A stretch of DNA of 64,000 bases from Pseudomonadota bacterium. GTDB taxonomy: Bacteria; Pseudomonadota; Gammaproteobacteria; Burkholderiales; Casimicrobiaceae. Below are positions 9,837 to 21,301 of the stretch, piece by piece. The first letter of the stretch is position 1. Each line of letters starts with the position of its first letter. The DNA lies in the NCBI GenBank assembly GCA_018241765.1, contig JAFEDD010000002.1, positions 62,001 to 126,000 of the forward strand, in the 5' to 3' direction. A program made the translations under genes and the position numbers. The notes beneath the pieces are model-generated. The model ran no database searches. It was given only the letters and a program-made list of their open reading frames with translations, and was not told where the DNA came from.

Positions 9837-10510
9837 CGGGCCACGCCACCCATCGGACGCGCATCAAGATCTGCGGCTTGCGCTCCGCCGAGCACGTCGA
9901 CGCGGCGCTCGACGCCGGCGCCGACGCGGTGGGCTTCGTGCTCTATCCGCCGAGCCCACGAGCCGTGACGATCGACGAGTGCGCCTCGCTCGCGGCGCGG
10001 GTTCCGGCGATGGCCACCACCGTTGCGCTGTTCGTCAATCCGACGCGAACCGAGGTCGAGGCCGCGTTACATGGTGCGCGCATCGATCTGCTGCAATTTC
10101 ATGGCAGCGAGTCGGAGTCGTTCTGTGCGGGGTTCGGTCGCCCGTACATGAAGGCGCTCGCTGTGGCCGCCGGGTTCGATTTACTAGAATCAGCACAACA
10201 CTACCGCACGGCGGCGGCGCTGCTGCTGGATACGCCCAGCGCCTCGCACGGCGGCAGCGGCCAAACCTTCGACTGGACGTTGATCCCTTGCCACGAGCCC
10301 ATCACCACCACAAGCACACCCGACGTGCACGCGCCTCGGGTCGTTTTGTCTGGTGGCTTGACTGCTGCAAATGTGGCCACCGCGATTGACGCGGTCCGCC
10401 CCTGGGCGGTCGATGTGTCGAGTGGGGTCGAAGTGACGCGCGGCGTGAAGTCGTCGATGCTGATCCGCTCCTTCTGTGACGCCGTGCGCGACGCCGATCG
10501 TCGGCGCTGA
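9833..10510 (+). CDS. trpF: Phosphoribosylanthranilate isomerase
   Basis: Third-pathway-step enzyme of tryptophan synthesis; isomerises N-(5-phosphoribosyl)anthranilate. The general base cysteine is C14 (in KICGL), and the general acid aspartate lies in VDVSSGVE near residue 194. The long open frame begins further upstream, but ATG 9833 gives the family N-terminus and a 4-nt overlap with the truA stop. The 225-residue length is normal. Confidence 0.95.
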   Translation: MTGHATHRTRIKICGLRSAEHVDAALDAGADAVGFVLYPPSPRAVTIDECASLAARVPAMATTVALFVNPTRTEVEAALHGARIDLLQFHGSESESFCAGFGRPYMKALAVAAGFDLLESAQHYRTAAALLLDTPSASHGGSGQTFDWTLIPCHEPITTTSTPDVHAPRVVLSGGLTAANVATAIDAVRPWAVDVSSGVEVTRGVKSSMLIRSFCDAVRDADRRR

Positions 10511-10588
10511 TCGATCGCCCGCATCCGCCTGATGGGAGCGGCAGTACGCCGCCCACAGGCCATCCTTGTCCCGACCGGAGAAGAACCG

Positions 10589-11790
<1,202 letters not shown>

Positions 11791-11791
<1 letters not shown>

Positions 11792-12609
11792 TGAACCGCA
11801 TCGACGCAACCTTCCAAGCGTTGCATGCCGCGGGCCGTACCGCGCTGATTCCGTTCATGACGGCGGGAGACCCCTCGATCGAGTCGACACTGCCGACGAT
11901 GCACGCGCTCGCCTCTGCGGGGGCCGATGTCATCGAACTTGGCGTGCCGTTCTCGGACCCGATGGCGGACGGGCCGGTGATTCAACGCTCGTCCGAGCGC
12001 GCACTCGCTCGCGGCATGTCGCTTCGCGGCGTGCTCGCAATCGTCGCCGAATTCCGGCAGACGAACACGCGAACGCCTGTCGTGCTCATGGGTTACGCCA
12101 ACCCGATCGAAGCCATCGGACAGCGCGCCTTCGTCGACGCCGCGGCGCAAGCCGGCATCGACGGCGTGCTGGTCGTCGACTATCCTCCGGAGGAGGCGCA
12201 CGACTTCGCCGCCATGCTCACGGCGCGCGAGCTGGCGCCGATCTTCCTGCTCGCGCCGACGTCGACGCCGGAGCGCATCGCTCAGGTGGCGTCGCTTGCA
12301 CGTGGCTATGTGTACTACGTCAGCCTTCGCGGCGTGACGGGCGCCGGACACCTCGACGTCGCCGACGTCGGCGACAAGGTGGCGGCGATCAAGTCGGCGC
12401 TGTCGATTCCGGTCGGCGTCGGTTTCGGCATTCGCGACGCGGTGACCGCGCAGCGCATTGCCCGCGTCGCCGACGCCATCGTGATCGGATCGGCGCTGGT
12501 GCAGACGATGCTCGACGCGCCAGCCGATGCCGTGCCCGGCACCGCCGGAGCCTGGTTGCACGAGATACGGATCGCGCTCGACGAAGCGCAAATCAATCGT
12601 GGCGAATGA
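11791..12609 (+). CDS. trpA: Tryptophan synthase alpha chain
   Basis: Cleaves indole-3-glycerol phosphate to indole, which is channelled to TrpB. Two ATGs are possible: 11788, overlapping the trpB stop, and 11791. The second gives 272 residues, places the catalytic acids at E49 and D60 exactly as in E. coli TrpA, and leaves 8 nt to the GGAG at 11779-11782, so it is chosen. The phosphate-binding GFGIR segment follows. The 3' end overlaps the convergent aldehyde dehydrogenase gene by 17 bp. accD and folC, often downstream in betaproteobacteria, are absent here. Confidence 0.96.
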
Positions 12610-14029
12610 CGACGGTTTTCAGAACGCTGAACCCGGCGAGTGCCGTCAAACCCTTCTCGCGGCCATATCCCGATGACTTGACGCCGCCGAAGGGCAGTTC
12701 GACACCGCCGCCGGCACCGTAATCGTTGATGAAAACCTGCCCGCTGCGCACGGCGCGTGCCACGCGCAGCGCGCGGCCGCCGTCAGCGGTCCATACGCCG
12801 GCGACCAGTCCGTACGCCGTCGCGTTGGCGAGACGGATGGCGTCGGCTTCATCCTCGAACGGCATGGCGGCAAGCACCGGGCCGAATACCTCTTCGCGGG
12901 CGAGCGCAGCCTCGGGTTTCACGTCCGCAAGCAATGTCGGGCGCGCGTAGAAGCCGTTCGCGGGTGCGTCGGGCACGATCTGCCCCTGCGCCACGGTGCG
13001 GGCGCCGTCGGCATGGGCCGCGGCGAGAAAGCGCTCGACGCGCTGCAATTGGCTCGCGCGAATCAGCGGCCCGACGTCCAGATCACGCGCCGCCGGTCCG
13101 ACTTCCAGTGCCGAGAAGCGCGCCGCCAGTGCGTCGAGCACCCGCGCGTAGGCGCTGCGCTCGACCAGCAGCCGCGATCCGGCGCTGCACGTCTGCCCGG
13201 CGTTTTGCACGATGGCATTGACGATGGCGGGCGACGCGCGGTCAAGGTCGGCATCGGCAAACACGATCTGCGGGCTCTTGCCACCGAGTTCGAGCGTGAC
13301 CGGCACGTGGCGCAGCGCCGCGCTTTGCGCGACGCGCGTGCCGATTGCCGCCGAGCCGGTGAATGACAAGTGATCGACGCCTTCCGCCTCGGCGAGCGCC
13401 TGACCCGCCTCGTGCCCATAGCCGGTGACGATGTTGATCGCGCCATCCGGGAAACCGCATTCCGCGGCAAGCTCCGCGACCCGCAGCAGCGACAGGCAGG
13501 CGTCTTCCGCTGGCTTCACCACGCACGCGTTGCCGGCGGCGAGCGCGCCCCCCACCGAGCGGCCGAAGATCTGCATGGGGTAATTCCACGGGATGATGTG
13601 CCCGGTGACACCATGCGGTTCGTACCACGTCATCACCGCATAGCCCGGTGTGTACGGAAGCGTTTCGCCGTGCCACTTGTCGCAGGCGCCGCCGTAGAAC
13701 TCGAAATACCGGGCAAGCGCGCTCGCATCGGCGAGAGCCTGCCGGCGCGGCTTGCCGCAGTCGCGCATCTCGATGGCTGCCAATTCATCGCGATGTGCGG
13801 CGACCGCTTCGTGCAGCCGATGCAGCAATCGCCCGCGGTCGGCCGGAGCCATGCGGCCCCACGCACCACCATCGGCGGCGCGGCGGGCCGCGGTGATCGC
13901 CGCCCGCACGTCGGCGGCCGTGCCGCGCGCCAGTTGCGCGAATGGTGCGCCGTCACTCGGGTCGATGACGTCGATGTGGCCACCCTCGATGGCGGCGACG
14001 CGGCGATTGTCGATGAAGTGCGTGGTCAT
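12593..14029 (-). CDS. NAD(P)-dependent aldehyde dehydrogenase
   Basis: Member of the aldehyde dehydrogenase superfamily, oxidising an aldehyde to its acid. The catalytic residues are all visible: N149 (IPWNY), E247 (LELGGKSP) and nucleophile C281 ([10 protein letters not shown]). ATG 14029 is preferred over the upstream in-frame start because it gives a normal N-terminus and 478 residues. The sequence most resembles betaine-aldehyde and gamma-glutamyl-aminobutyraldehyde type enzymes, but the substrate cannot be read from it. It is divergent from an aspartoacylase-like gene across 88 bp, which may hint at amino-acid or amine catabolism. Confidence 0.92.
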   Translation of the reverse strand: MTTHFIDNRRVAAIEGGHIDVIDPSDGAPFAQLARGTAADVRAAITAARRAADGGAWGRMAPADRGRLLHRLHEAVAAHRDELAAIEMRDCGKPRRQALADASALARYFEFYGGACDKWHGETLPYTPGYAVMTWYEPHGVTGHIIPWNYPMQIFGRSVGGALAAGNACVVKPAEDACLSLLRVAELAAECGFPDGAINIVTGYGHEAGQALAEAEGVDHLSFTGSAAIGTRVAQSAALRHVPVTLELGGKSPQIVFADADLDRASPAIVNAIVQNAGQTCSAGSRLLVERSAYARVLDALAARFSALEVGPAARDLDVGPLIRASQLQRVERFLAAAHADGARTVAQGQIVPDAPANGFYARPTLLADVKPEAALAREEVFGPVLAAMPFEDEADAIRLANATAYGLVAGVWTADGGRALRVARAVRSGQVFINDYGAGGGVELPFGGVKSSGYGREKGLTALAGFSVLKTVVIRHD

Positions 14030-14117
14030 GCTCGAAGCCTCGCGTTGCGTTGGAAGCGCCGCAGAACGGCGAGGCGGCAGAATAGCCGATGCCACGACGA
14101 GCGCGGAGGAGCCGACG

Positions 14118-15110
14118 ATGAATGTGCCGATCGAAGTCAAGTTTCCCGACATCGAGCGCTGGAAGCGCGGTCGTGTTGCCGCGCCGGGCGAGCGCGCGCT
14201 GCCTTGGGTTTGGACTTACGCAGCGCCGATCGCCGGCCCGCACGTTTGCGTGACGGCGCTGGTGCATGGCAATGAAGTGTGCGGGGCCATCGCCGCGGAC
14301 GCGTTGCTCGACGCACTGGAGAGCGGCTTGCGGCCACAGCGCGGTCGATTGTCGGTGGTGTTTGCGAACGTCGAGGCGTATCGTCGCTTCGACGCGGCGC
14401 GACCGTTCGCATCGCGCGCGGTCGACGAGGACTTCAATCGCTTGTGGGACGGTGCGACGCTCGACGGGGCCCGGGATTCGATCGAATTGCGACGCGCACG
14501 TGAGTTGCGCCCATTCTTCGACGGTGTCGATCATCTGCTCGATCTGCATTCGATGCAGGAGCCGGCGCCACCGATTGCGCTGGCCGGGGACACGGAGAAG
14601 GGTTTGGCTCTTGCACGCGCGCTTGCCATGCCGGAGCACATCCTCGTCGATTCCGGGCACAAGGCGGGGAAGCGTTTACGCGATTACGCCGATTTCGGTG
14701 CTGCGGAGCGTTCACGCAGCGCGCTGCTGATCGAATGTGGTCAGCATTGGGAGGCCAATGTCGGCAACGTCGCCAGGCAGGCGACGCTACGCTTCCTCGA
14801 ACATTTCGAGGTTTGCGATCACGCCGCGCTGCAGCGGTTGGGGCGGGGGCTGGCTCCGGTGCCGAGATCGACGCAACGTGTCATCGATATCACGGCAGTG
14901 GTGACGGTGCGCAGTGCCGGGTTTCGTTGGCGGCGGCCATTGCGCGGTCTCGAGGTCATCGCCGAGGCTGGCACGTCGATCGCCCTCGACGGCGACACGG
15001 ACGTGCGAACGCCGCACGCCGACGCCGTCATGGTGATGCCCTCGCCGGAGCCGAAGGTCGGACAGACGGCGGTCCGTATCGGTCGTGTTCGCGCGATGAC
15101 CGCTGCATGA
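14118..15110 (+). CDS. Succinylglutamate desuccinylase/aspartoacylase-family zinc hydrolase
   Basis: Zinc-dependent hydrolase of the M14-like AstE/AspA family, expected to deacylate an N-acyl amino acid. The zinc ligands are visible as H50 and E53 (HGNE) and H144 (DLHSM). The catalytic glutamate is probably E206 in IECGQHWE. ATG 14118 has a strong ribosome-binding site, GGAGGA at 14105-14110, and gives 330 residues. The C-terminal third is a beta-rich domain typical of the family. Not next to an arginine-succinyl (ast) operon, so the AstE role is unlikely and the substrate is unknown. Confidence 0.85.
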   Translation: MNVPIEVKFPDIERWKRGRVAAPGERALPWVWTYAAPIAGPHVCVTALVHGNEVCGAIAADALLDALESGLRPQRGRLSVVFANVEAYRRFDAARPFASRAVDEDFNRLWDGATLDGARDSIELRRARELRPFFDGVDHLLDLHSMQEPAPPIALAGDTEKGLALARALAMPEHILVDSGHKAGKRLRDYADFGAAERSRSALLIECGQHWEANVGNVARQATLRFLEHFEVCDHAALQRLGRGLAPVPRSTQRVIDITAVVTVRSAGFRWRRPLRGLEVIAEAGTSIALDGDTDVRTPHADAVMVMPSPEPKVGQTAVRIGRVRAMTAA

Positions 15111-15144
15111 TCGAAGAGGCGCACCATTGCCGCGCACGGGCAGG

Positions 15145-17628
15145 TCAGTCCATCGCGCGCTGATCTTCCGGGTCGGGCCGATCGAGCCAGTAGCGACGGC
15201 GCTGCGAACGGTACGCACGCAGGGCGTCCACTCCGGTCAGGGAGTCGAGCGTGATGGCGCCCGACCAATCGGTGCGGGCAACGACGATGCCGCGCTCGGC
15301 GTAACGAGCGAGCACGTCGCTGCGAGGATGTCCGAAGCGGTTGCGATAGCCTGCCTGAATGAGCGCGAGTTTCGGCGCGACCGCATCGAGAAACGCCGCG
15401 CTCGACGACGTGCGACTGCCGTGATGCGGCACCCAGAGCACGTCGCTGCGCAGCGCGGCTGCGCCGAGGGAGCTGATCAGTTCTTGCTCGCTGCGCATCT
15501 CGATGTCGCCCGTGAGCAAGGCACTGAGACGGGCGTTCGCGACCCGCACGACGCATGACCGATCGTTGCTGCGCACCCGGGCATCGGCGTGGCTTTCGGC
15601 CGCCGGATGCAGCACCTCGAAGCGCACGCCATCCCATTGCCAGGATTGTCCGCGCACGCAGGCGATGGCGGTGACGCCGCGGGTGCGCGCCGCGGTGACG
15701 ATGTCGGTGTCGGCGGCGATCGATGTCAGCAACCAACCGGTCGGGACGCCGTTCAGCAGCGATAGCGCCCCGCCGCTGTGATCGAGATCGAGGTGGCTGA
15801 CCACGAGGCCATCGATGCGGCCGAGTCCCGATGCGCGCAGCCAAGGGGCGATCAGGCGCGAGCCGACGTCACTCTGGTCGTTCCAGCGCGCCCCGGTGTC
15901 GAAGACGAGCGTGTGCTTCGCGGTCTGCACGACAGCGGCCGTGCCCTGCCCGACGTCGAGCGCTACCAGCCGAAACTCGCCCTCTGCAACACCGGTCGGT
16001 GTGATGGCGAAGAGCGGCAAACACCAAAGTGCGCCGAGCCACCGACGCGGCCAACCGCGCGGCGCGAGCAGCAACGCGCCGCCAAGCAGCGCCAGTGCGA
16101 CACTCCACCACGGCGGCGCATGCTGCGACCAGACGGCCGCAGGCCAGGTGATGAGCCATTGCAACCACACCACGAGCCATGCAATCAGTTGCTGCGCCAG
16201 CGCGAGCAGCGCATCGATCGGCAGCACGAGCCAGAGCAGCGTGAGCGGCACCACCAACATCGTGATGAGCGGAATCGCCACCGCGTTGGCGATCGGCCCG
16301 ATCAAGGACACCTGGCCAAAGAGCGCGATGGTGATCGGCGCCAACCCGAGCGTGACGGCCGCCTGGCTGGCGAGCACGGTGCGCCACCAGCGGCGTGCCC
16401 CGACCCGCCCGACGTTGACGTAGAGCAGAAACGCGACGGCCAGGAAGGAAAACCAGAAACCGACGGCGAGCACGGCCCACGGGTCGAGCAGCAGCACGGC
16501 GACGAGGGCGTAGACGAGGATCAGCGACGGCGCCAGTGTCCGCCGCAGGCACAGGGCGAGCGCGGCGGCGAGCAGCATGTAGCACGTGCGTTGCGCTGGC
16601 ACTTCGAATCCGGCGAGCGCCGCATAGGCGACGGCGATGATCGCCGCGACCAAGGCGGCCGCCTGCTGGGCCGGTAGCCGCTGCATCAGACGCTGCGAAC
16701 GCCGCCACAGCGCGAGGACGAGCCAACCCACCCAGCCGGCGAAGAGCGTGACGTGGGCCCCGCTGATCGACAACAGGTGGGAGACGGCGGTGGCGTTGAA
16801 CAGCGCCCATTGTGCTGCCGGCACCGCGCGCTGATCCCCGATCGCCAACGCGATCAGCACGCCGCCGTGGGGCTGACCCGCGAGGGCCATTTGCATGCGC
16901 TGGCGGATGCGCTCACGGAGTCGGTTCAGATGGTCGATGGCGCGACCGGCGTTCGCGGTGAGCCGACGGTTGGGTTCATCGCCGCGCACGCTGCCGGTGG
17001 CGCGCAGATCGTTTTCGAGGAGCCACGCCTCGACGTCGAAGCTGCCCGGATTGGCGTAGCCATGGGGCCGCTTGAGGCGCACCGTCAGCTGCCAGCGCTC
17101 GCCCGCGTGGATTTCTGCGGGTGGCTCCGTCTTGCCGTCGCTGCGCTCGCGATACCAGCCAAGCGCGATGCGGGACGGGACGTGGGCGTCGGGCGTCAAC
17201 ACCCGCTCGACGGCGAAGGCGAAGCGCGTGCCCTGCTCGTCGCTTTGCGGTAGTTCGTCGACGATGCCGACGATGTCGATGTCGCGCCCCTCCCACGCCC
17301 GCGGCAGTGCATCGGCGAGACGCAGATCGGCGCGCAACCAGGCGTAGTTGGCGCCGATGATCGCGGCCAACAGCATGGCCAGCGCGAGCGGAGGCGGTCG
17401 ACGACGCAGCAGCAACGCGACACCGAGTGCCAGTGCGATGCCGAGGGCGGCGACGCTCCACGCGCGTGGCGGCAACGAGGGTGCGAGTTGTGCGAGGCCG
17501 AGGCCGATGCAGCCGGTCAGCAGCGTGAGGAGAGTCGGCATCGCGGCGGCGCGCAGTGCAGAGGCTGCGCCGTGCAGCGCGTGCCTGTCGGCGCGGTCAG
17601 TCCGCGCGCCAGTGGCCGGATTTGCCAC
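15145..17628 (-). CDS. comEC: DNA internalization-related competence protein ComEC/Rec2
   Basis: Inner-membrane channel for single-stranded DNA uptake in natural transformation. The layout is typical: N-terminal hydrophobic helices and an OB-like domain (to about residue 210), a polytopic competence domain (about 220-510), then a metallo-beta-lactamase-like domain with [10 protein letters not shown] (near residue 611) and [13 protein letters not shown]. The full open frame starts at GTG 17628, overlapping moaC by 32 nt. ATG 17541 ([10 protein letters not shown]) is an alternative; neither has a clear ribosome-binding site. With FimV it hints at a type IV pilus/competence capability. Confidence 0.92.
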   Translation of the reverse strand: MANPATGARTDRADRHALHGAASALRAAAMPTLLTLLTGCIGLGLAQLAPSLPPRAWSVAALGIALALGVALLLRRRPPPLALAMLLAAIIGANYAWLRADLRLADALPRAWEGRDIDIVGIVDELPQSDEQGTRFAFAVERVLTPDAHVPSRIALGWYRERSDGKTEPPAEIHAGERWQLTVRLKRPHGYANPGSFDVEAWLLENDLRATGSVRGDEPNRRLTANAGRAIDHLNRLRERIRQRMQMALAGQPHGGVLIALAIGDQRAVPAAQWALFNATAVSHLLSISGAHVTLFAGWVGWLVLALWRRSQRLMQRLPAQQAAALVAAIIAVAYAALAGFEVPAQRTCYMLLAAALALCLRRTLAPSLILVYALVAVLLLDPWAVLAVGFWFSFLAVAFLLYVNVGRVGARRWWRTVLASQAAVTLGLAPITIALFGQVSLIGPIANAVAIPLITMLVVPLTLLWLVLPIDALLALAQQLIAWLVVWLQWLITWPAAVWSQHAPPWWSVALALLGGALLLAPRGWPRRWLGALWCLPLFAITPTGVAEGEFRLVALDVGQGTAAVVQTAKHTLVFDTGARWNDQSDVGSRLIAPWLRASGLGRIDGLVVSHLDLDHSGGALSLLNGVPTGWLLTSIAADTDIVTAARTRGVTAIACVRGQSWQWDGVRFEVLHPAAESHADARVRSNDRSCVVRVANARLSALLTGDIEMRSEQELISSLGAAALRSDVLWVPHHGSRTSSSAAFLDAVAPKLALIQAGYRNRFGHPRSDVLARYAERGIVVARTDWSGAITLDSLTGVDALRAYRSQRRRYWLDRPDPEDQRAMD

Positions 17629-18085
17629 CGAGCTTTTCGCGCAGCCGTAGGTCGCCGATGCACATGCCGCGATCGAGCGCCTTGCACATGTCGTAGACGG
17701 TGAGCAGCCCGACGCTTGCGGCGGTCAGCGCCTCCATCTCGACGCCGGTGCGTCCGACCGTCTCGGCGGTCACTTCGATGTCGAGCCGGTGTTGTTCGGT
17801 GTCGATGACGAACGCGACCGCGACGCGGGTGAGTGCGATCGGATGCGCGAGCGGGATCAGGTCGGCGCAGCGTTTGGCGCCCTGAATGGCGGCCAGGCGC
17901 GCGACGCCGAGCACGTCGCCCTTTTTGTGGCCGCCGCTCGCGATCAGTGCGAGCGTTGCCGGTTGCATGCGGATGCTGCCGCTGGCGCGGGCGACGCGTC
18001 GACTCTCCGGTTTGGCGCCCACATCGACCATGTGGGCCTGTCCGGCAGCGTCGAAATGTGTAAGCGTTTGTAACGGTTCGGACAT
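17597..18085 (-). CDS. moaC: Cyclic pyranopterin monophosphate synthase
   Basis: Second step of molybdenum cofactor synthesis, converting 3',8-cyclo-7,8-dihydro-GTP to cyclic pyranopterin monophosphate. Family segments [24 protein letters not shown] and [12 protein letters not shown] are present in 162 residues. ATG 18085 gives the usual N-terminus ([11 protein letters not shown]); a GTG three codons upstream is possible. It is upstream of comEC in the same direction and divergent from the BepA-like gene across 61 bp. Mo enzymes fit the anaerobic respiration suggested by the ubi cluster. Confidence 0.95.
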   Translation of the reverse strand: MSEPLQTLTHFDAAGQAHMVDVGAKPESRRVARASGSIRMQPATLALIASGGHKKGDVLGVARLAAIQGAKRCADLIPLAHPIALTRVAVAFVIDTEQHRLDIEVTAETVGRTGVEMEALTAASVGLLTVYDMCKALDRGMCIGDLRLREKLGGKSGHWRAD

Positions 18086-18146
18086 GCGCTGCACCCTGCG
18101 GTGGACCGGCGCGGAACCGGCGGGGGTTTTAGGCTATCTTAGCAAG

Positions 18147-19634
18147 ATGCGCAGCCGAAGCCCCATGCTCGTCAGGCCGTTCGCAGCGGCGCTTGGCGTG
18201 GCTGCGACGATGTCGTGGTCGACGCTCGGCGCGGCGCAATCCGACCTCCCGGAGCTCGGGGACAGTTCGGGCGCCGTCGTCTCCAGCCAGCAGGAAAAGA
18301 AGCTCGGCGCCGACGCCATGCGCGAACTGCGCGCGAGCGGCGCCTATCTGACCGACCCGGAAGTCAACGCCTATCTGAACGAACTCGGTCGGCGCATTCT
18401 CGACGCCAACCCCACGGTGCGCGAGCGCTTCGAGATTTTCGCGGTGGCCGACACCTCGGTCAACGCGTTCGCCATCCCCGGCGGTCATATCGGCGTGAAT
18501 CTCGGGCTCATCTTGCTCACGCAGTCCGAGAGCGAGCTCGCCAGCGTGCTCGCGCACGAGATGGCGCACGTCACGCAGAAGCACTATGCGCGCATGATGG
18601 ATGACCAACGAAAGACGGCCTGGATCGGCATCGCCGGCCTCGCCGGTGCCGCGCTCGCTGCCGCCAAGGGCAAGGGGGACGTCGCGCAGGGCGCGTTGCT
18701 CGGCTCGCAGGCGGCCCAGGTGCAGAACTACCTGAACTTCTCGCGCGACAATGAGCGCGAAGCCGACCGTGTCGGGTTTCAGTACCTGTCGCGCGCGCAG
18801 TTCGATCCTTCCGGCATGGCGACCTTCATGGAGCGGTTGCAACGTTCGACTTCGTTGACCGACACCGGCATCGTCCCCGGCTATCTGCGCACCCATCCGG
18901 TCACGACCGAGCGCATCGCCGACGCCCGCGCGCGCATGGGCGAAGGGCAATTCAAGCTCGCCCACGAAAGCGTCGATTTCCACTACGTGCGTGCCTTGCT
19001 GCGCAGCTACGTGGGCGACGCCCGTGAGGCGGTTGGCTATTTCGAGGCGGCGTTGCGCGAGCGCCGCTATGCCTCGGAGGCGGCGACCCGCTACGGTCTG
19101 GCCGCAGCGCTCTTGCGCGCGCGAGACTTCGACCGCGCCAAGCGCGAACTGCGCGCGTTGGAGGCGAGCGGCGTGCAGCATCCGATGATCGCGGCGATGC
19201 TCGGGCAGGTGTTGCTGCAAAACGGCGAGATCGCGGCGGCCGTCGCGCAGTACGAGCGCGCGCTCGCGCAGTACCCGAACCATTGGCAGTTGCGCTATGA
19301 CCTGCCGGAAGCGCTGATGCGCGCGAACGAGCCGCGACGTGCGCTGGCCTCGATCGAAAAAAGTCTTGCGCTGCGGCCACGCGATGTCATGCTGTTCGAG
19401 CTCGCGGCGCGCGCCTCGGCGCAGGCCGGCTTCACCATGCGCCAACACCGCTTTCTGGGTGAGCAATATGCGCAGCAGGGCAATCTGCGCGGGGCCATCG
19501 ATCAGTTCGAGCTCGCCGCCAAGGCGACCGACGGCGACTATTACGAAGCGAGCTACGTCGAGGCGCGGCTGCGCGAACTGAAGCGGGATTGGCAACTCGC
19601 GCAGCGCGAGAATCGACGCTCGCTGCTCGATTGA
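18147..19634 (+). CDS. bepA: Periplasmic M48 metalloprotease/chaperone with TPR domain (BepA-like)
   Basis: Periplasmic quality-control protease that promotes or degrades outer-membrane assembly intermediates such as LptD in E. coli. It has a signal peptide (hydrophobic stretch ending LGAAQ), a zinc site HEMAH (H137, E138, H141) with the third ligand likely E203 in NEREAD, and C-terminal TPR helices (about 290-495). The frame is open well upstream. ATG 18147 gives a plausible signal peptide and 495 residues, close to E. coli BepA; ATG 18165 is an alternative. The ribosome-binding site is weak. Confidence 0.9.
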   Translation: MRSRSPMLVRPFAAALGVAATMSWSTLGAAQSDLPELGDSSGAVVSSQQEKKLGADAMRELRASGAYLTDPEVNAYLNELGRRILDANPTVRERFEIFAVADTSVNAFAIPGGHIGVNLGLILLTQSESELASVLAHEMAHVTQKHYARMMDDQRKTAWIGIAGLAGAALAAAKGKGDVAQGALLGSQAAQVQNYLNFSRDNEREADRVGFQYLSRAQFDPSGMATFMERLQRSTSLTDTGIVPGYLRTHPVTTERIADARARMGEGQFKLAHESVDFHYVRALLRSYVGDAREAVGYFEAALRERRYASEAATRYGLAAALLRARDFDRAKRELRALEASGVQHPMIAAMLGQVLLQNGEIAAAVAQYERALAQYPNHWQLRYDLPEALMRANEPRRALASIEKSLALRPRDVMLFELAARASAQAGFTMRQHRFLGEQYAQQGNLRGAIDQFELAAKATDGDYYEASYVEARLRELKRDWQLAQRENRRSLLD

Positions 19635-19694
19635 CTCGACGCGCGGCGGGCCTGCGAAGTGACTCTCGGTACGAATTTTTTGGCAACAACTTTT

Positions 19695-19795
19695 CGATCA
19701 AATGGCGTTCATAACAGGCTTGCGGCGCAATTTACTCGAAAGTCGACTTTTGGCGATTCTTCGCTCCAAGCCCGTTATGGATGCGCATTTCATGA
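19695..19795. repeat. ~100-bp imperfect palindrome upstream of the RND operon
   Basis: The gap 19635-19864 between the BepA-like gene and the RND adaptor gene holds nested inverted repeats that share one centre (19744.5). A perfect AAAGTCGACTTT lies at 19739-19750. Outer arms 19708-19722 (TTCATAACAGGCTTG) and 19767-19781 pair at 13 of 15 positions, and weaker pairing continues outward for roughly ten more bases. It could be a relic miniature transposable element, a large RNA hairpin, or an operator. No run of T follows, so it is not a simple terminator. Confidence 0.55.
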
Positions 19796-19864
19796 AAAAG
19801 CTGATATTCCAATGAACGATTCCAGGCAACGATCACGGGGGTCGCGGATGACCACGCCTACATC

Positions 19865-21274
19865 ATGACGGACGGCGCGGCACCATCGCGCTCGTGGCTG
19901 CGCTGGGTGGTGCTCGCCTGCGCCGTCGGCGCGCTCGGCGGCGGGCTCTGGTGGTGGCAGGCGCGCCCGACGCCGCCTGCGGTCGGCGGCGACGCCAGCG
20001 CCGTGGCGGGCAAGGGCGGGCCGGCGCCGGGTGCGGCGGGGCCGGGGCGCGGTGGAGGCCGTGGCGTGGTGCCGGCCGTGATCGATCAGGTGCGACGCAG
20101 TGATGTGCCGGTCATCGTCGGTGCGATCGGCACCGCGAGTGCGCCGGCGACGGCCGCCGTGCGCGCGCGGGTCGATGGCCTGCTGCTGGGTGTGGCCTTC
20201 CGCGAAGGGCAGTTGGTGCGGGCGGGCGACGTCATCGCGCGGCTCGACCCGGCACCGTATCGGGCCGCGCTCGAGCAGGTTCAGGCGCAGCTTGCCAAGG
20301 ACACGGCGCAGTTGGAGTCGGCCCGGACCGACCTCGTCCGCTATCGCAAACTGCTTGAGCAGGACAGCATCGCGAGCCAGCAGGTCGACACCCAGGCGGC
20401 TCTGGTCAAGCAGCTCGAGGCGACGGTTGCCGCCGATCGCGCGCAATTGGCCACGGCGCAGCTCAACCTCGGCTATACGCAGGTGACGGCGCCGATTGGG
20501 GGTCGCACCGGGTTGCGCCAGGTCGACCCGGGCAACATGGTGCGCGCGTCCGACGCCAACGGCATCGTCGTCATCACCGAAGTGCAGCCGATCGCCGTCG
20601 TGTTCTCCGTACCGCAGGAAGTGCTCCCCTCCGTGCTGGCCCGCATGGGCGCGGCTGGCGCGAAACCGCTCGCCGTGCAAGCGATCGACCGCGACGGCCG
20701 CACCGAGCTCGACCGCGGTGAACTGCTCGCCGTGGACAATCAGATCGACCCCGCCACCGGCACCGTCAAACTGAAAGCGATCTTTCCGAACCGCAACAAC
20801 CGGCTGTTCCCCAATCAGTTCGTCAACGTGCGGCTTGAACTGGAAACGCTCGAAGGCGCGCTGACGATCCCGCAGAGCGCCGTGCAGCGCGGCGCACCCG
20901 GCACCTTCGTGTATCTGGTGACGCCGGAGCAAACGGCGAGCGTGCGCCGGGTGCAACTCGGCGTGACGAGCGGCGACCGTGTCGTCGTCGCCAGCGGCCT
21001 CGATGCCGGCGATTCGATCGTCATCGACGGCGCCGACAAGCTGCGTGACGGCGCGGCCGTGACCTCCACGCAGGCGCCACCCCCGGCACGGCGCAGCGGG
21101 CCGCCCGGCGCCGGCAAGGCGGGCAACGGCAGCGGCGCGACCCGGGGCGCATCGACCGCGTCGACGGTGGCAGCGCCAGGTGCGGCGCCGCCGGGTCGCG
21201 AGCCGCCCGCAACGGGGGGCGCGACAGGCGAGCGCTCGCGCGGCGACGGTGCGGCCGCCGGCAAGCGACCCTGA
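19865..21274 (+). CDS. mdtA: RND efflux periplasmic adaptor, MdtA/MuxA type
   Basis: Membrane-fusion protein linking an RND pump to an outer-membrane channel. One N-terminal membrane anchor (about residues 12-35) is followed by biotinyl-lipoyl-like, alpha-hairpin (about 125-200) and beta-barrel domains. The last 60-70 residues are rich in Gly, Pro and Ala. First gene of a four-gene operon with two distinct RND pumps, the MdtABC/MuxABC arrangement, so an MdtA-type name is reasonable. ATG 19865 lacks a strong ribosome-binding site. No regulator gene is adjacent. Confidence 0.9.
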   Translation: MTDGAAPSRSWLRWVVLACAVGALGGGLWWWQARPTPPAVGGDASAVAGKGGPAPGAAGPGRGGGRGVVPAVIDQVRRSDVPVIVGAIGTASAPATAAVRARVDGLLLGVAFREGQLVRAGDVIARLDPAPYRAALEQVQAQLAKDTAQLESARTDLVRYRKLLEQDSIASQQVDTQAALVKQLEATVAADRAQLATAQLNLGYTQVTAPIGGRTGLRQVDPGNMVRASDANGIVVITEVQPIAVVFSVPQEVLPSVLARMGAAGAKPLAVQAIDRDGRTELDRGELLAVDNQIDPATGTVKLKAIFPNRNNRLFPNQFVNVRLELETLEGALTIPQSAVQRGAPGTFVYLVTPEQTASVRRVQLGVTSGDRVVVASGLDAGDSIVIDGADKLRDGAAVTSTQAPPPARRSGPPGAGKAGNGSGATRGASTASTVAAPGAAPPGREPPATGGATGERSRGDGAAAGKRP

Positions 21275-21301
21275 GCGCGACAGGAAACGGGGCGAGACGC
21301 C

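Noticed and set aside
9837-10588. Possible trp attenuator or leader peptide near trpF/trpB
   Set aside because: No Trp-codon-rich leader, terminator hairpin or T-box-like structure is visible; truA-trpF-trpB-trpA are closely packed and probably read from an upstream promoter.
19635-19694. T run at about 19675 (GAATTTTTTGG) as a terminator for the BepA-like gene
   Set aside because: No adequate GC stem lies directly upstream of the T run.
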